From NCBI RefSeq assembly GCF_003583765.1, contig NZ_QXQA01000001.1:248001-312000 (forward strand): a stretch of 64,000 nt of DNA, read 5' to 3'. This document shows, in pieces, positions 16,553-26,013 of the stretch. The notes under the pieces were generated by a model that saw only the letters and a program-made list of their open reading frames with translations, had not been told where the DNA came from and did not search any database. The stretch comes from Paenibacillus nanensis (GTDB lineage: Bacteria > Bacillota > Bacilli > Paenibacillales > Paenibacillaceae). The first letter of the stretch is position 1; every line of letters starts with the position of its first letter. The position numbers and the translations under genes were made by a program.

Positions 16553-19500
16553 TTGTTTCCTATCAAAAAGATTGGCGTAATCGCGCTCGCTTGCGCGGTG
16601 GCATGCGGAGGGTTAAGCGCCGGCGCATCCGCTGCGCAAGTATCCGCATCACCAGAGGAACGGCTTATGGGACAAATCCGAACGATTACGGGCGCGGAGG
16701 CGCTAAGCGCGCCGCAAAGCGCAGCCGTACGAAGCGACGGCACCATTATCGTATCGGATACCGAGAATCACGTAATTAAACAGATTCGTGACGGCAAAGC
16801 ATTGGTATTGGCTGGGGCATCGCTGGATTATGTGAAATCGGTGAACGGTCTGCCGCAAGGCGCTTGGCTGGATGGCGGCGGGGAAACGGCCTTTTTCCAT
16901 GATCCTGCAGGCCTTGCGGTCGATAACAGGGACAACGTCTATGTTGCGGATGCGGGAAATCATGCGATAAGGCGCATCGACAAGGAAGGGAACGTGACGA
17001 CGGTTGCCGGTAAGCCGGAGCTGGGATTTGCGGACGGCTCGGCCGAAGAGGCCCGGTTTTATTACCCGACGGACGTCGCGGTAACGGAGACCGGCGTGAT
17101 CTATGTGGCGGATACGCTGAATCATGTCATCCGGCGGATTGACGCGACGGGCAAGGTTACGACGATCGGCTCCGTCCCGGAGCGGGCGGCCTTATGGGAT
17201 GACGGCGTTGCGGTTATGGCCGGCGGCTACGTGAACGGCAGCTTTAGCGAGGCGGAGTTTAACGAGCCGGCTGGACTGGCGATCGACGATAAAGGAAATC
17301 TGTATGTCAGCGACTCGGGCAATAACGCCATTCGTTATATTGATTTCGGCAATAATACAGTGACAACCGCAGCGGGCTTGTCCCCGGAGGAAGCGGATCT
17401 GGAGCACGAGCTGTACGCTGGGCCGGGCTACTCGGATGGGTCTGCCGGTCAGGCAAAATTCAACGCGCCGCGGGGATTGGAATGGTCGGATGCGTATGGG
17501 CTCGTTATCGCAGATTCGGGCAACAACGCGGTCCGGCTGCTGAAGGATGGCGAGGTATCGACGCTTGCCGGCTCATGGAACGGGATCGGCGGCAATCAAG
17601 ACGGCATCGAGAGCGAGGCGCTCTTTGAGGCGCCTGCCGATGCCGTCCAGCTTGCCTCGGGCGAGCTGCTGATCGCGGACGCAGGCAACGACTCCCTGCG
17701 TGAGTGGGAAAGCTACAGTCTGCCTGAAGGTTTCCGCGCGGACAGAACGGTTCAACTGGATTGGAATGGCAAGCTGATTGGAGCGGAAGAAGCGGGCTTG
17801 CTCATTAAGCATGGCAAAACGTTGATTCCGGCAGATAAGCTGAGCGAGCTGCTCGGCCATGAAATAGCGGGAGATGCCGGCGGAATGGCTCCTCTGCGTG
17901 CTGTCGCGGAAGCGCAGGGTCAGCACATTCGCTGGCTCGCAGATGAGAAGCTGATCGTTGCTCGTGAGAAAGCGGGTAATACGGATTCTGCAGCCTCTGT
18001 GGAGCTAGCTGCCGAGAGGACGTTTACGATTGATTCGCTGACAGGCGTAGCTCAGGTTACGCAAGGCGGTCTGCTTAAGCAGGATGCTTATGTCGGAATG
18101 GAGCTTGGACCGGGAGACCGCATTGAAACGGGCGGCTTCTCCAGCGCCGTCCTGTCCGCGGAAGACACAGGCGACATCATTACCATCGGCGAGCACTCCG
18201 TCATGGAGGTCGTCAGTCTGCATGAAGCGGACGGCGCCCGCCTGACGAAGCTCGAGCTTGTAACCGGCAGCGCTTTTTACGATGTAACCGACTTGTCGGA
18301 TTCGAAGGATAAATTCGAAGTGAAGGCCGGCGAGACGGTCAACTCCGTGCGCGGCACGCATTTTGTTCAATCCATCAATCCGATAACGGGCATATTCAAC
18401 CAATCCGTATTTTCGGGCGTTGTTTCGGTACTGCCGGCTCCGCATTCCGGAGCTGGCGGCGCTCAAGCCACTGATGGGGTCCATACGATATACCCGTCTC
18501 AGCAGATCAGCCTGGATTCTAGAGGCGAGCAGGACGAACCCTTGATCAAAACGGTGAACCTTGACGAATTGGTCAAGCTAGCCGGACCGGAAGTGATCAA
18601 AAAAATAATAGAAAATAAGCAGCAGATCGACCAAGAAAATGATGAGCAATTGGGCCGACTGCAGGGCGGCGGCCTGCCGGAGCTCGGGGGCAGTCTAGAT
18701 CTCGCAACCCAGGCTGAGTTCGAGAAGTATAAACAAAACGTGCTTAACTCGCTGCCGGGCCTTTTAAGACAATCCGTTGAAAATGGCCTGTTGACCGAAG
18801 AGGAAGCGCTGCAGATCATCAATGAAGTGAATCAAGGCATCACGAGCACGGATCGAAAGTATGACCTGGACCGCGAAGTGCCGCCTCTTGATCCTAATGC
18901 AGGAGTGAACCCGGCTGAGCAGCCGAAGCGGGCAGCTGTCGAAGAGAAACAGCGTCAGTTAGAAGAAATGCGGAAAAATGCAGAGAAAGAGAAAAATGAA
19001 AAGCTCGAGCAAAATAACGTAAGCCTCATCGAACAGATGCGCCGGCAAATGGAGGCGCTGCAGGCGGCGAATCAGCGGCTTCTAGAAGAGAAGAAAAAGC
19101 AGGCGGCAGATAAGCTGTTGGATCAGCTGGACGACCTGCAAAAAGGGCGGCTCGCGGACATGATGGATAAGTCTGAGCGGGAGCTGAAGGAGCGCGAGGC
19201 CGAACAGGCCCGGAGGATAGCGGCGGAGGCGGCGAGGAATAACCCGCCGAGCAGCGGAGGCTACATACCTCCTGCTCCTGGCCCGACGGTTGAAGTGGAG
19301 TACAGCGACGACTTTAGAGCGGACGCGGACGCGGGCAGCAATCACTTCGTTTCTTACGGCTTTAAAACAACCGGCCTTCATATGGACACAGACGTGAAAG
19401 TCGGAATTACGGTCAAAAAGGACGGGGAAACGGCTGGAAATGTCGTTGTATTCCGTGAGGGCGAAGGTGAGATGGCGCCGACGGAGGGCAAATTTATATT

Positions 19501-20062
19501 CGCCCCAAGCGAAGGCAGCTATAAGCTGTCGGACTTAACGTCAAAGGATCAAAATCCCGTTGCGTTCTATATCCAGTTCATGGAACCGGGACAATATGAG
19601 ATGACCTTTGAACTGCTGAAGGTGACGGAATCGGGTCTGGTATCTGTGGGACAGCAGACCCGGACGATTACGGTTTCGCCTAGCTATAGCGTGTCTGTCG
19701 CCTATGACAGCGGCGTATTCTTCATCGATTCAAGCGCGGCCGGCTCTCCTGACGGGTTGTCTGTCGACTATCAAATCCAAATTACCGGCAGCTCGGTGAG
19801 CGGGAAAGTTTTTGATGTAGGCGTTGCCGGCACGGAAAGCACGATTACGAAGGAAACGGATGCGGACGGTAAGATGAATCTCGCCGGCAGCGATTTGGCC
19901 GAATTACCGGATTTGTCCGTTGGCCATCATATCGTTTTATCCCTATCCGAGGGGCAGTATTTTGTCAATGGCAATTACACCATATACGTCAATATGGTTG
20001 AGGCGGGGACGGATCGTCTTTTGGGAAGCTCGCAATATATGTTTGACATTAATGCTTCATAG
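16553..20062 (+). CDS. Very large secreted NHL-repeat / stalk / FecR-domain protein
   Basis: From TTG 16553 (AGAGGGGAAA about 6 nt upstream) the product has 1169 residues. Order of parts: a signal peptide (IGVIALACAVACGGLSAGAS); five or six NHL beta-propeller repeats to about 395 (IVSDTENHVIKQI, YVADAGNHAIRRID, YVADTLNHVIRRID, YVSDSGNNAIRYID, IADSGNNAVRLL); a copper amine oxidase N-type stalk domain at 400-480; a FecR domain at 490-645 (QGGLLKQDAYVGMELGPGDR, VKAGETVNSVRGTHFV); a charged coiled coil at about 780-890; and a beta-rich C-terminal part with two possible Ig-like folds. It should lie outside the membrane. I see no cell-wall anchor. It is monocistronic; function unknown. Confidence 0.8.
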   Translation: MFPIKKIGVIALACAVACGGLSAGASAAQVSASPEERLMGQIRTITGAEALSAPQSAAVRSDGTIIVSDTENHVIKQIRDGKALVLAGASLDYVKSVNGLPQGAWLDGGGETAFFHDPAGLAVDNRDNVYVADAGNHAIRRIDKEGNVTTVAGKPELGFADGSAEEARFYYPTDVAVTETGVIYVADTLNHVIRRIDATGKVTTIGSVPERAALWDDGVAVMAGGYVNGSFSEAEFNEPAGLAIDDKGNLYVSDSGNNAIRYIDFGNNTVTTAAGLSPEEADLEHELYAGPGYSDGSAGQAKFNAPRGLEWSDAYGLVIADSGNNAVRLLKDGEVSTLAGSWNGIGGNQDGIESEALFEAPADAVQLASGELLIADAGNDSLREWESYSLPEGFRADRTVQLDWNGKLIGAEEAGLLIKHGKTLIPADKLSELLGHEIAGDAGGMAPLRAVAEAQGQHIRWLADEKLIVAREKAGNTDSAASVELAAERTFTIDSLTGVAQVTQGGLLKQDAYVGMELGPGDRIETGGFSSAVLSAEDTGDIITIGEHSVMEVVSLHEADGARLTKLELVTGSAFYDVTDLSDSKDKFEVKAGETVNSVRGTHFVQSINPITGIFNQSVFSGVVSVLPAPHSGAGGAQATDGVHTIYPSQQISLDSRGEQDEPLIKTVNLDELVKLAGPEVIKKIIENKQQIDQENDEQLGRLQGGGLPELGGSLDLATQAEFEKYKQNVLNSLPGLLRQSVENGLLTEEEALQIINEVNQGITSTDRKYDLDREVPPLDPNAGVNPAEQPKRAAVEEKQRQLEEMRKNAEKEKNEKLEQNNVSLIEQMRRQMEALQAANQRLLEEKKKQAADKLLDQLDDLQKGRLADMMDKSERELKEREAEQARRIAAEAARNNPPSSGGYIPPAPGPTVEVEYSDDFRADADAGSNHFVSYGFKTTGLHMDTDVKVGITVKKDGETAGNVVVFREGEGEMAPTEGKFIFAPSEGSYKLSDLTSKDQNPVAFYIQFMEPGQYEMTFELLKVTESGLVSVGQQTRTITVSPSYSVSVAYDSGVFFIDSSAAGSPDGLSVDYQIQITGSSVSGKVFDVGVAGTESTITKETDADGKMNLAGSDLAELPDLSVGHHIVLSLSEGQYFVNGNYTIYVNMVEAGTDRLLGSSQYMFDINAS

Positions 20063-20072
20063 TTCATGAACA

Positions 20073-20109
20073 AGACTGCCCGCCTTCCATTGCCGGAAGC
20101 GGGCAGTCT
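20073..20109 (+). terminator. Hairpin after the NHL/FecR gene
   Basis: AGACTGCCCGC and GCGGGCAGTCT form an 11-bp stem (extended by TTCC/GGAA). The T tract is interrupted, so termination strength is uncertain. Confidence 0.6.
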
Positions 20110-20151
20110 GCTTTCTTCCGACGAGGATTCGAGAATCTAGCCGGGATCACG

Positions 20152-20157
20152 TATAAT
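20152..20157 (+). promoter_or_regulatory. -10 box upstream of the IF-3 paralogue
   Basis: A perfect TATAAT lies 34 bp before the start codon. The only -35 candidate is TTCGAG 18 bp further upstream, which is weak. Confidence 0.4.
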
Positions 20158-20190
20158 TGGAGGACAAAGAACAAAGAAGGAGATTAACCA

Positions 20191-20688
20191 ATGGCATCCA
20201 AACTTATCATGAACGAAGCGATAAAAGCGTCCGAGCTGCTGCTGACGGGGCTAAGCGGAGAGAGTCTTGGCGTCGTATCCCGCGAGGAGGCGCTGGCGAT
20301 GGCGAAGGAGCGGAAGGCGGATCTGGTGTGCGAATCGCTGATGAGCAGCCCGCCGCCATGCCGGCTTGTCGCGCGAGGCGCAGCGAAGCAGGAGAAGGAT
20401 CAAGCGGGCAAGGCGGCAAGGCAAGCAAGCGGAGCGGTCAAGGTGAAAGAGATTAGGCTGACGCCGCATATTGAAGAGCATGATTACGATACCAAATACA
20501 GGCAGGCGGAGAAGCTGCTGCAAAGCGGCAACGGCGTGCTGCTTGTGGTGAAAATTCAGGGCAAGGAAGGGCAGGCGGCCAAGGCGCTGCTCGAACGGCT
20601 GACCGGTGATTTGAAGGGATACGGTACCCGCAAAACAGGCATTCAGCAGAGCGGCAAGCAGGCTGCGGTCGAGCTGCTTCCTCTATAG
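20191..20688 (+). CDS. Divergent translation initiation factor IF-3 paralogue
   Basis: The 165-residue product follows IF-3 along its length. The N-terminal domain reads LIMNEAIKASELLLTGLSGE, then VSREEALAMAKERKADLV and PPPCRLV. The linker is lysine- and alanine-rich. The C-terminal domain reads VKEIRLTPHIEEHDYDTKYR and ends AAVELLPL. IF-3 binds the 30S subunit and controls start-codon choice. This copy differs from housekeeping infC: it starts with ATG rather than ATT, has a strong AAGGAG site, and has no rpmI-rplT neighbours. The usual glycine- and arginine-rich loop of the C-domain (RFRGRE type) is replaced by VKIQGKEGQAAK, so ribosome binding may be altered. Confidence 0.75.
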   Translation: MASKLIMNEAIKASELLLTGLSGESLGVVSREEALAMAKERKADLVCESLMSSPPPCRLVARGAAKQEKDQAGKAARQASGAVKVKEIRLTPHIEEHDYDTKYRQAEKLLQSGNGVLLVVKIQGKEGQAAKALLERLTGDLKGYGTRKTGIQQSGKQAAVELLPL

Positions 20689-20903
20689 GAGCTGGGCTCG
20701 CCTTTTAAAGGGAAGGTTGGGCATTCGTTCCGGCCTTCTTTTACGCATTGTTTTGGAAGCGTTTTCTTGATAGACTTAACAGCAATAGCGAACGAGACAG
20801 ACCTCTGGCATAAGCTCTGGATCGGCTGAACGAAGATCATCGCAGCGAGCGGTCTTTTTAACATCTGGCGGCGATAAATATGGTGAGGAAGAGGTGATCG
20901 CGT

Positions 20904-23270
20904 ATGGGGAAAAGCTTGCATACAGGGCGGCAAAAGCTGCCGAAGAGCTGGGATACAGGCTTGTGGGTGAGCAAGCGGCCTTTTGGGCTTGGACTCGTCA
21001 AGCCGCATCATATTCGGGATACGCTGCGCACGGTTTGGGATAACCGGGACAATCTGCCGTATGCTTACCGCATTCTGACGCAAGGCGTCTGCGACGGCTG
21101 CGCGCTTGGCGTGTCCGGGTTGTACGACCAGACGCTGGAGGGACCGCATGTTTGCACAACGCGGCTTAACGTGCTTAGGCTAAACACAATGCCGGCCATA
21201 AAGGAGGAAACGCTGCATGCTGACGTAGAGAAGCTGCGCAAGCTTAGCAGCTCCGAGCTGCGCGGTCTCGGAAGGCTGCCGTATCCGCTAATCCGCCGCA
21301 AGGGAGAGGCGCGTTTCGTCAGGCTGACATGGGAGGAGGCGATGAGACGCATAGCGGAGAAGGCGAAGAAGGTCGACCCGAAGGGTATCGCCTTTTATTT
21401 GACGGGCAGAGGAATTACGAATGAGACGTATTACGCGGCGGCGAAGGCGGCTAGGGCGATCGGCACGAACAACATCGACAACGCTTCGCGGATTTGCCAT
21501 TCGCCGTCCAAGACGGCGCTCAAGCGTTCGATTGGAGTCGGCGCATCGACCTGCAGCTACAAAGATTGGATCGGGACGGACGTCCTACTCTTCTGGGGCA
21601 GTGTGGCGGCGAACAATCAGCCGGTGTCGACCAAATATATGTACGCTGCGAAACGCAAAGGCACCAAAATTATCGTCATTAACCCGTACCGCGAGCCTGC
21701 GATGGACGGCTACTGGATTCCGTCCATTCCGGAATCCGCGCTCTTCGGAACGAAGCTGGCGGACGACTTCTATCAGGTGAGCATCGGCGGGGACATCGCG
21801 TTTATGCACGGCATTATGAAATGCTGGTTCGAGATGGAGAAGCAGCTGCCCGGCTCTGCGGTTGACCGCGACTTCGTCCTGCGGCACACGACCGGTTACG
21901 ACGAGCTTCGCGAGCATGTGGAGCAGCTGGCATGGGAGGAGCTCGAAGCGGGCTCCGGGCTTCCAAAGTCGCGGATGGAGGAGCTGGCGAAGCTGCTGGC
22001 GGGCGCCCGGTCAGGCGTGTTTGTATGGAGCATGGGGCTGACGCAGCATCGTTTTGGGACGGACAATATATCGCAGGTGGCGAACTTGGCTCTGCTGCGG
22101 GGTTTCCTCGGAAGGGAGCATTGCGGTTTGATGCCGATTCGCGGACACAGCGGGGTGCAGGGCTCAGGCGAGATGGGGGCCGATCCGTTCAGTCTGCCCG
22201 GCGGCGAGTTCGGCAATGCCGCAGACAGAGAGAGGATCGAGAAGCTGTGGGGCTTCCAGCTGCCGAATTGGCAGGGGGATATCGTCGGCGTATCGCTGGA
22301 GAACGCTTTGCTGCCGGAAGGACAGGAACGAAAGCTGCGGCTTTTCTATACGTCCGGCGGGAACTTCCTGGAGACGATGCCGGACCCGGCGCATGTGAAG
22401 CGGTGCCTGGAGGGGGTGGAGCTTCGCGTGCATCAGGACATCGTCCTGAACAGCTCCATGCTGGCCGATGCGGAGGAAGAGGTGATCGTTCTGCCTGCAA
22501 TGACGCGTTACGAGCAGCCTGGCGGCGGAACCTCAACTTCAACCGAGCGAATGGTTTATTATTCGCCAGAGATTGAAGGGCCACGGGTTGGAGAAGCCCG
22601 GGCGGAATGGGATATTTTCGGCGAGCTGGCGGAGCGGATTTGCGGCGAGAAAGGCCGTGCAGCCAGGTTCGGAAGCGCAGCCGCGATCCGGGAGGAGATT
22701 GCCGCCGCCGCTCCTTATTACGACGGCATTCAAAAGCTCGGCAAGCGCGGTGACGTCTTTCAGTGGGGCGGCGCCTGGTTATGCGAAGGAGGGGAGTGTC
22801 CGACTCCGGACGGCAAAGGCAGGCTGATTCCGATACCGATGCCCGATCTGCAAAGGACGCAGGGACGGATGTATGCGACAACGCGGAGAGGGAAGCAATT
22901 CAATTCGATGATATTCGGCGAGCGCGACAGCTTTAACGCAGCCGGCCGCTATGACGTCTTGCTGAGTACGGAGGATGCGGGGAGCCTGTCGATCAATGAG
23001 GGAGACGCGATCGTCGTCCATAACAGCAGCGGGGTGTTTCATGGACGGGCGAAGCTTGCTCCTGTGGCGGCAGGCAATATCGAGCTCTTTTGGCCGGAAG
23101 GGAATGTGCTGTTCGAACGCGGCGTCTATGAGCCGCATGCGGGCATTCCCGAATACAACGCATCCGTCGTTGTGGAACGGGCGGACCTCTACCACGCGCT
23201 GAAGGAAGTAAAGAGCGCAAGAAGAGATGCGGCTATTCAGGATGTACGGGATACCGATCCGCCGGAATAA
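20904..23270 (+). CDS. FdhF/YdeP-family molybdopterin oxidoreductase (formate dehydrogenase alpha-like)
   Basis: The 788-residue protein belongs to the molybdopterin oxidoreductase superfamily, YdeP branch. The N-terminus has GVCDGCALGVSG instead of the complete four-cysteine iron-sulfur motif of FdhF. Molybdopterin-binding stretches follow (FYLTGRGITNETYYAAAKAA, RICHSPSKTALK, LLFWGSVAANNQPVS, FVWSMGLTQHRFGTDN). The C-terminal MoCo dinucleotide-binding domain covers roughly 640-770 (QFNSMIFGERDSFN). ATG 20904 follows AGAGGTGA. The next gene, fdhD, delivers sulfur to the cofactor of this enzyme class. The actual substrate (formate or other) is unproven; E. coli YdeP is linked to acid resistance. 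Confidence 0.85.
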   Translation: MGKSLHTGRQKLPKSWDTGLWVSKRPFGLGLVKPHHIRDTLRTVWDNRDNLPYAYRILTQGVCDGCALGVSGLYDQTLEGPHVCTTRLNVLRLNTMPAIKEETLHADVEKLRKLSSSELRGLGRLPYPLIRRKGEARFVRLTWEEAMRRIAEKAKKVDPKGIAFYLTGRGITNETYYAAAKAARAIGTNNIDNASRICHSPSKTALKRSIGVGASTCSYKDWIGTDVLLFWGSVAANNQPVSTKYMYAAKRKGTKIIVINPYREPAMDGYWIPSIPESALFGTKLADDFYQVSIGGDIAFMHGIMKCWFEMEKQLPGSAVDRDFVLRHTTGYDELREHVEQLAWEELEAGSGLPKSRMEELAKLLAGARSGVFVWSMGLTQHRFGTDNISQVANLALLRGFLGREHCGLMPIRGHSGVQGSGEMGADPFSLPGGEFGNAADRERIEKLWGFQLPNWQGDIVGVSLENALLPEGQERKLRLFYTSGGNFLETMPDPAHVKRCLEGVELRVHQDIVLNSSMLADAEEEVIVLPAMTRYEQPGGGTSTSTERMVYYSPEIEGPRVGEARAEWDIFGELAERICGEKGRAARFGSAAAIREEIAAAAPYYDGIQKLGKRGDVFQWGGAWLCEGGECPTPDGKGRLIPIPMPDLQRTQGRMYATTRRGKQFNSMIFGERDSFNAAGRYDVLLSTEDAGSLSINEGDAIVVHNSSGVFHGRAKLAPVAAGNIELFWPEGNVLFERGVYEPHAGIPEYNASVVVERADLYHALKEVKSARRDAAIQDVRDTDPPE

Positions 23271-23289
23271 GCTTTAAGGGAGGTGCAGG

Positions 23290-24102
23290 ATGGAACAGGG
23301 CAATTTGACAACTTGGCGGGCAGTGCGGTATACCGGAGGCGGCAATGAGCAAATGGAAGAAATCGATGATCCGATCGCGGCGGAGCTTGCTTTGACGGTT
23401 AAGCTGGATGGGGATGAGCTCGCGACCATCGTCTGCTCCCCTTCCCATCTGCGCGAGCTCGTCTTCGGCTTCCTGGCTTCCGAAGGCATCATACGTGTGC
23501 CGGGTCAAGTCGAGAAGCTTACGATTGACGAGGAGAGGGGCTATGCCTATCTGAAGCTGGCGGGCTTGCCGTCAATCAGCCGGGACAAAATGGCGAAACG
23601 ATGGATTGGCAGCTGCTGCGGGAAGAGCCGCCAGTTTTATTTTCATAACGATATGCTGACGGCCAGGACGATCATGACCCGGTATACGATACGGGCGGAA
23701 CAGTGTATAAAGCTGATGGAGCTGCTCCAGGCAAGCTCCATCGACTTTCACCGCTCGGGCGGCGTTCACAACGCGGCGCTTGCGGATGGGGACAAGCTGC
23801 TGTCTGTCATGACGGATATCGGCCGCCATAACGCATTAGACAAATTGTATGGGTATTGCATGCTGCAAGGCGTAAAGCCAGAGGGCAAAGCGATCGTGTT
23901 CAGCGGCAGGCTCTCGTCGGAGGTCGTGCTGAAGGCGGCCAAAATGGGCTGCGGCGTCTTGCTGAGCAAATCGGCGCCTACCGATCTTGCTTTGCGGCTG
24001 GCGGACGACCTTGGGATTACTTGCGCCGGTTTTATTCGGATGGGCGGCATGACGGTGTACACCCATCCGGAACGAATTATTATGAATCAATCCTTACCTT
24101 GA
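23290..24102 (+). CDS. fdhD: Formate dehydrogenase accessory sulfurtransferase FdhD
   Basis: The 270-residue protein carries sulfur from a cysteine desulfurase to the molybdenum cofactor of formate dehydrogenase-like enzymes. The conserved cysteine loop appears as GSCCGKS near residue 112, a variant of the usual CGxCG type. The family signatures GGVHNAALADGDK, TDIGRHNALDKLYG and GFIRMGGMTVYTHPERI are intact. It starts 19 bp after the oxidoreductase gene with GGGAGGTGCAGG upstream, so the two are co-expressed. Confidence 0.92.
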   Translation: MEQGNLTTWRAVRYTGGGNEQMEEIDDPIAAELALTVKLDGDELATIVCSPSHLRELVFGFLASEGIIRVPGQVEKLTIDEERGYAYLKLAGLPSISRDKMAKRWIGSCCGKSRQFYFHNDMLTARTIMTRYTIRAEQCIKLMELLQASSIDFHRSGGVHNAALADGDKLLSVMTDIGRHNALDKLYGYCMLQGVKPEGKAIVFSGRLSSEVVLKAAKMGCGVLLSKSAPTDLALRLADDLGITCAGFIRMGGMTVYTHPERIIMNQSLP

Positions 24103-24128
24103 CACTTGGAGGAAGGATTCGGTATCAT
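24099..24128 (+). promoter_or_regulatory. Promoter of the ABC exporter
   Basis: A perfect TTGACA (24099-24104), an 18-bp spacer and TATCAT (24123-24128). The -35 box overlaps the fdhD stop codon. The predicted start site, near 24135, falls at the edge of the Fur box. Confidence 0.7.
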
Positions 24129-24135
24129 TTTTAAT

Positions 24136-24150
24136 TGAAAATTATTATCA
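24136..24150. promoter_or_regulatory. Near-perfect Fur box
   Basis: TGAAAATTATTATCA matches the 7-1-7 Fur consensus TGATAATNATTATCA at all but one fixed position. It lies directly over the predicted transcription start of the ABC exporter, where iron-loaded Fur would repress. Confidence 0.7.
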
Positions 24151-24203
24151 GTTATAAGTGAACCGTCCCTTCAGTTTGTGGTGGACAGAATAGGAGCTGC
24201 AAT

Positions 24204-25922
24204 ATGCTGCGTCGTTTTTTTTCGTATTACAAGCCGTATAAACGGTTGTTTTTTCTGGATTTCACCTGTGCGGTTATATTGGCGGTGCTGGAGCTCGTAT
24301 TCCCGCTCGCCGTCGGTTATGTCATCAATACGCTGCTTCCGGACGGGAACTGGGGGCTGATTATTTCGGCCTGCGCCGTGCTGCTGCTTATTTATGTCAT
24401 TAATACTTTACTCAATTACATTGTTACCTACTGGGGCCATATGCTCGGGATTAACATTGAGACGGACATGAGGAGAAGGCTGTTTGAGCATGTGCAGAAG
24501 CTTTCGTTCCGTTTTTTTGATAATACGAAAACGGGGCATCTGATCTCGCGCTTGACGAACGACTTGTTCGAGATCGGCGAGGTCGCGCACCATGGCCCGG
24601 AGGATATGTTTATCGCGGCCATGACGTTGATCGGCGCCTTCGGCATTATGCTGTTCATTCAACCGGAGCTGGCGATTATGACGTTTATTATCGTGCCGAT
24701 CATTATTTGGCTCGTGCTCTACTTCAACGGCCGGATGACGAAGGCTGCGAACCGTCTGTTTACGGATATGGCGGATTTCAACGCTCGCGTCGAGGATACG
24801 GTCGGGGGCATCCGGGTCGTGCAAGCTTTCGCGAACCAGAAGCATGAAGGCAAGCTATTTAACGCAAACAACTTGAGATTCCGCGAGGCGAAGCTGATTT
24901 CCTACAAGCTTATAGGCCTCAACCATTCGATCTCCTACTTGCTGATGAGACTGGTATCTTTGTTTGTATTGATCGCAGGGGCGTACTATGTGCTGAGGAA
25001 GGGAATGCCGCATGGCGATTTTGTGACCTTCGTGCTGCTGACGAATATTTTCTTCAAGCCGATCGAAAAAATTAACGCGGTTATCGAGAGCTATCCGAAA
25101 GGCATCGCCGGCTTCAAACGCTATATCGAACTGATGGATACCGAGCCGGACGTGGCGGATTCGCCTCATGCGATCGAAGTCGAGCGTCTGCATGGCGACA
25201 TTCGGTATCACAATGTCACGTTCGGCTATGAAGGCGAGGCGAAGGTGCTTAACGGCATTAACCTTTCAATTCGGGCCGGGGAGACGGTCGCGTTTGTTGG
25301 ACCGTCCGGCGCGGGCAAGACGACGCTTTGCAGTCTGCTGCCGCGGTTTTATGAAATTGAAGGCGGGACCATCTCGATCGACGGCTATAATATTCGCGAT
25401 CTGAAGCTGGAATCGCTTCGCAAGAGCATCGGCATCGTTCAGCAGGACGTGTTCCTGTTCGCGGGCACGATCCGGGAGAACATCGCGTACGGCAAGCTCG
25501 GCGCGAGCGATGAAGCGATTATGGAGGCGGCGCGCAGAGCCCGTCTCGAGTCGTTTATCGCATCTTTGCCGAACGGCCTTGATACGGTTGTCGGCGAGCG
25601 CGGCGTGAAGCTGTCCGGCGGGCAGAAGCAGCGCCTTGCGATCGCGCGGATGTTTTTGAAGAACCCGCCGATTCTGATCTTGGATGAAGCTACCTCGGCG
25701 CTCGATACCGAGACGGAGGCGGCAATCCAGCAATCCTTGGCGGAGTTATCCGTAGGACGAACGACGCTTGTTATTGCTCACCGGCTCGCCACGATCAAAA
25801 ACGCCGACCGCATCATCGTCGTAACCGAAAACGGCATTACCGAGCAGGGCAGGCATGAGGAGCTGGTCGCTGCCGGCGGGATATACAGCCGCCTGCACGA
25901 AGCGCAGTTTGGCCGCGCCTAA
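24204..25922 (+). CDS. ABC exporter half-transporter (MsbA/LmrA type), probably iron-regulated
   Basis: The 572-residue protein fuses a six-helix membrane domain (1-310) to an ATPase. Walker A is GPSGAGKTTL near 368, the Q-loop lies in GIVQQDVFLFAGTIRENIAYG, the signature is LSGGQKQRLAIARM near 471 and Walker B is ILILDEATSALD near 491. As a half-transporter it must form a homodimer, or find a partner encoded elsewhere. ATG 24204 follows AGGAG by 7 nt. The Fur box at its promoter suggests it is made when iron is scarce, which would fit export of a siderophore or relief of metal stress. That role is inference; the family also exports lipids and drugs. Confidence 0.88.
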   Translation: MLRRFFSYYKPYKRLFFLDFTCAVILAVLELVFPLAVGYVINTLLPDGNWGLIISACAVLLLIYVINTLLNYIVTYWGHMLGINIETDMRRRLFEHVQKLSFRFFDNTKTGHLISRLTNDLFEIGEVAHHGPEDMFIAAMTLIGAFGIMLFIQPELAIMTFIIVPIIIWLVLYFNGRMTKAANRLFTDMADFNARVEDTVGGIRVVQAFANQKHEGKLFNANNLRFREAKLISYKLIGLNHSISYLLMRLVSLFVLIAGAYYVLRKGMPHGDFVTFVLLTNIFFKPIEKINAVIESYPKGIAGFKRYIELMDTEPDVADSPHAIEVERLHGDIRYHNVTFGYEGEAKVLNGINLSIRAGETVAFVGPSGAGKTTLCSLLPRFYEIEGGTISIDGYNIRDLKLESLRKSIGIVQQDVFLFAGTIRENIAYGKLGASDEAIMEAARRARLESFIASLPNGLDTVVGERGVKLSGGQKQRLAIARMFLKNPPILILDEATSALDTETEAAIQQSLAELSVGRTTLVIAHRLATIKNADRIIVVTENGITEQGRHEELVAAGGIYSRLHEAQFGRA

Positions 25923-25944
25923 GCTCTAAGGATTATACAGCTAA

Positions 25945-25985
25945 TAAAAAAGGACGAAGCAGGGGATTTCCTCTTCGTCCTTTTT
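25945..25985. terminator. Bidirectional terminator between the ABC exporter and khtU
   Basis: AAAAAGGACGAAG and CTTCGTCCTTTTT form a 13-bp stem with A and T tracts on both sides, between two convergent genes. Confidence 0.9.
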
Positions 25986-26013
25986 GTTGTTTATGCGTCT
26001 AACTGAATTTTCT

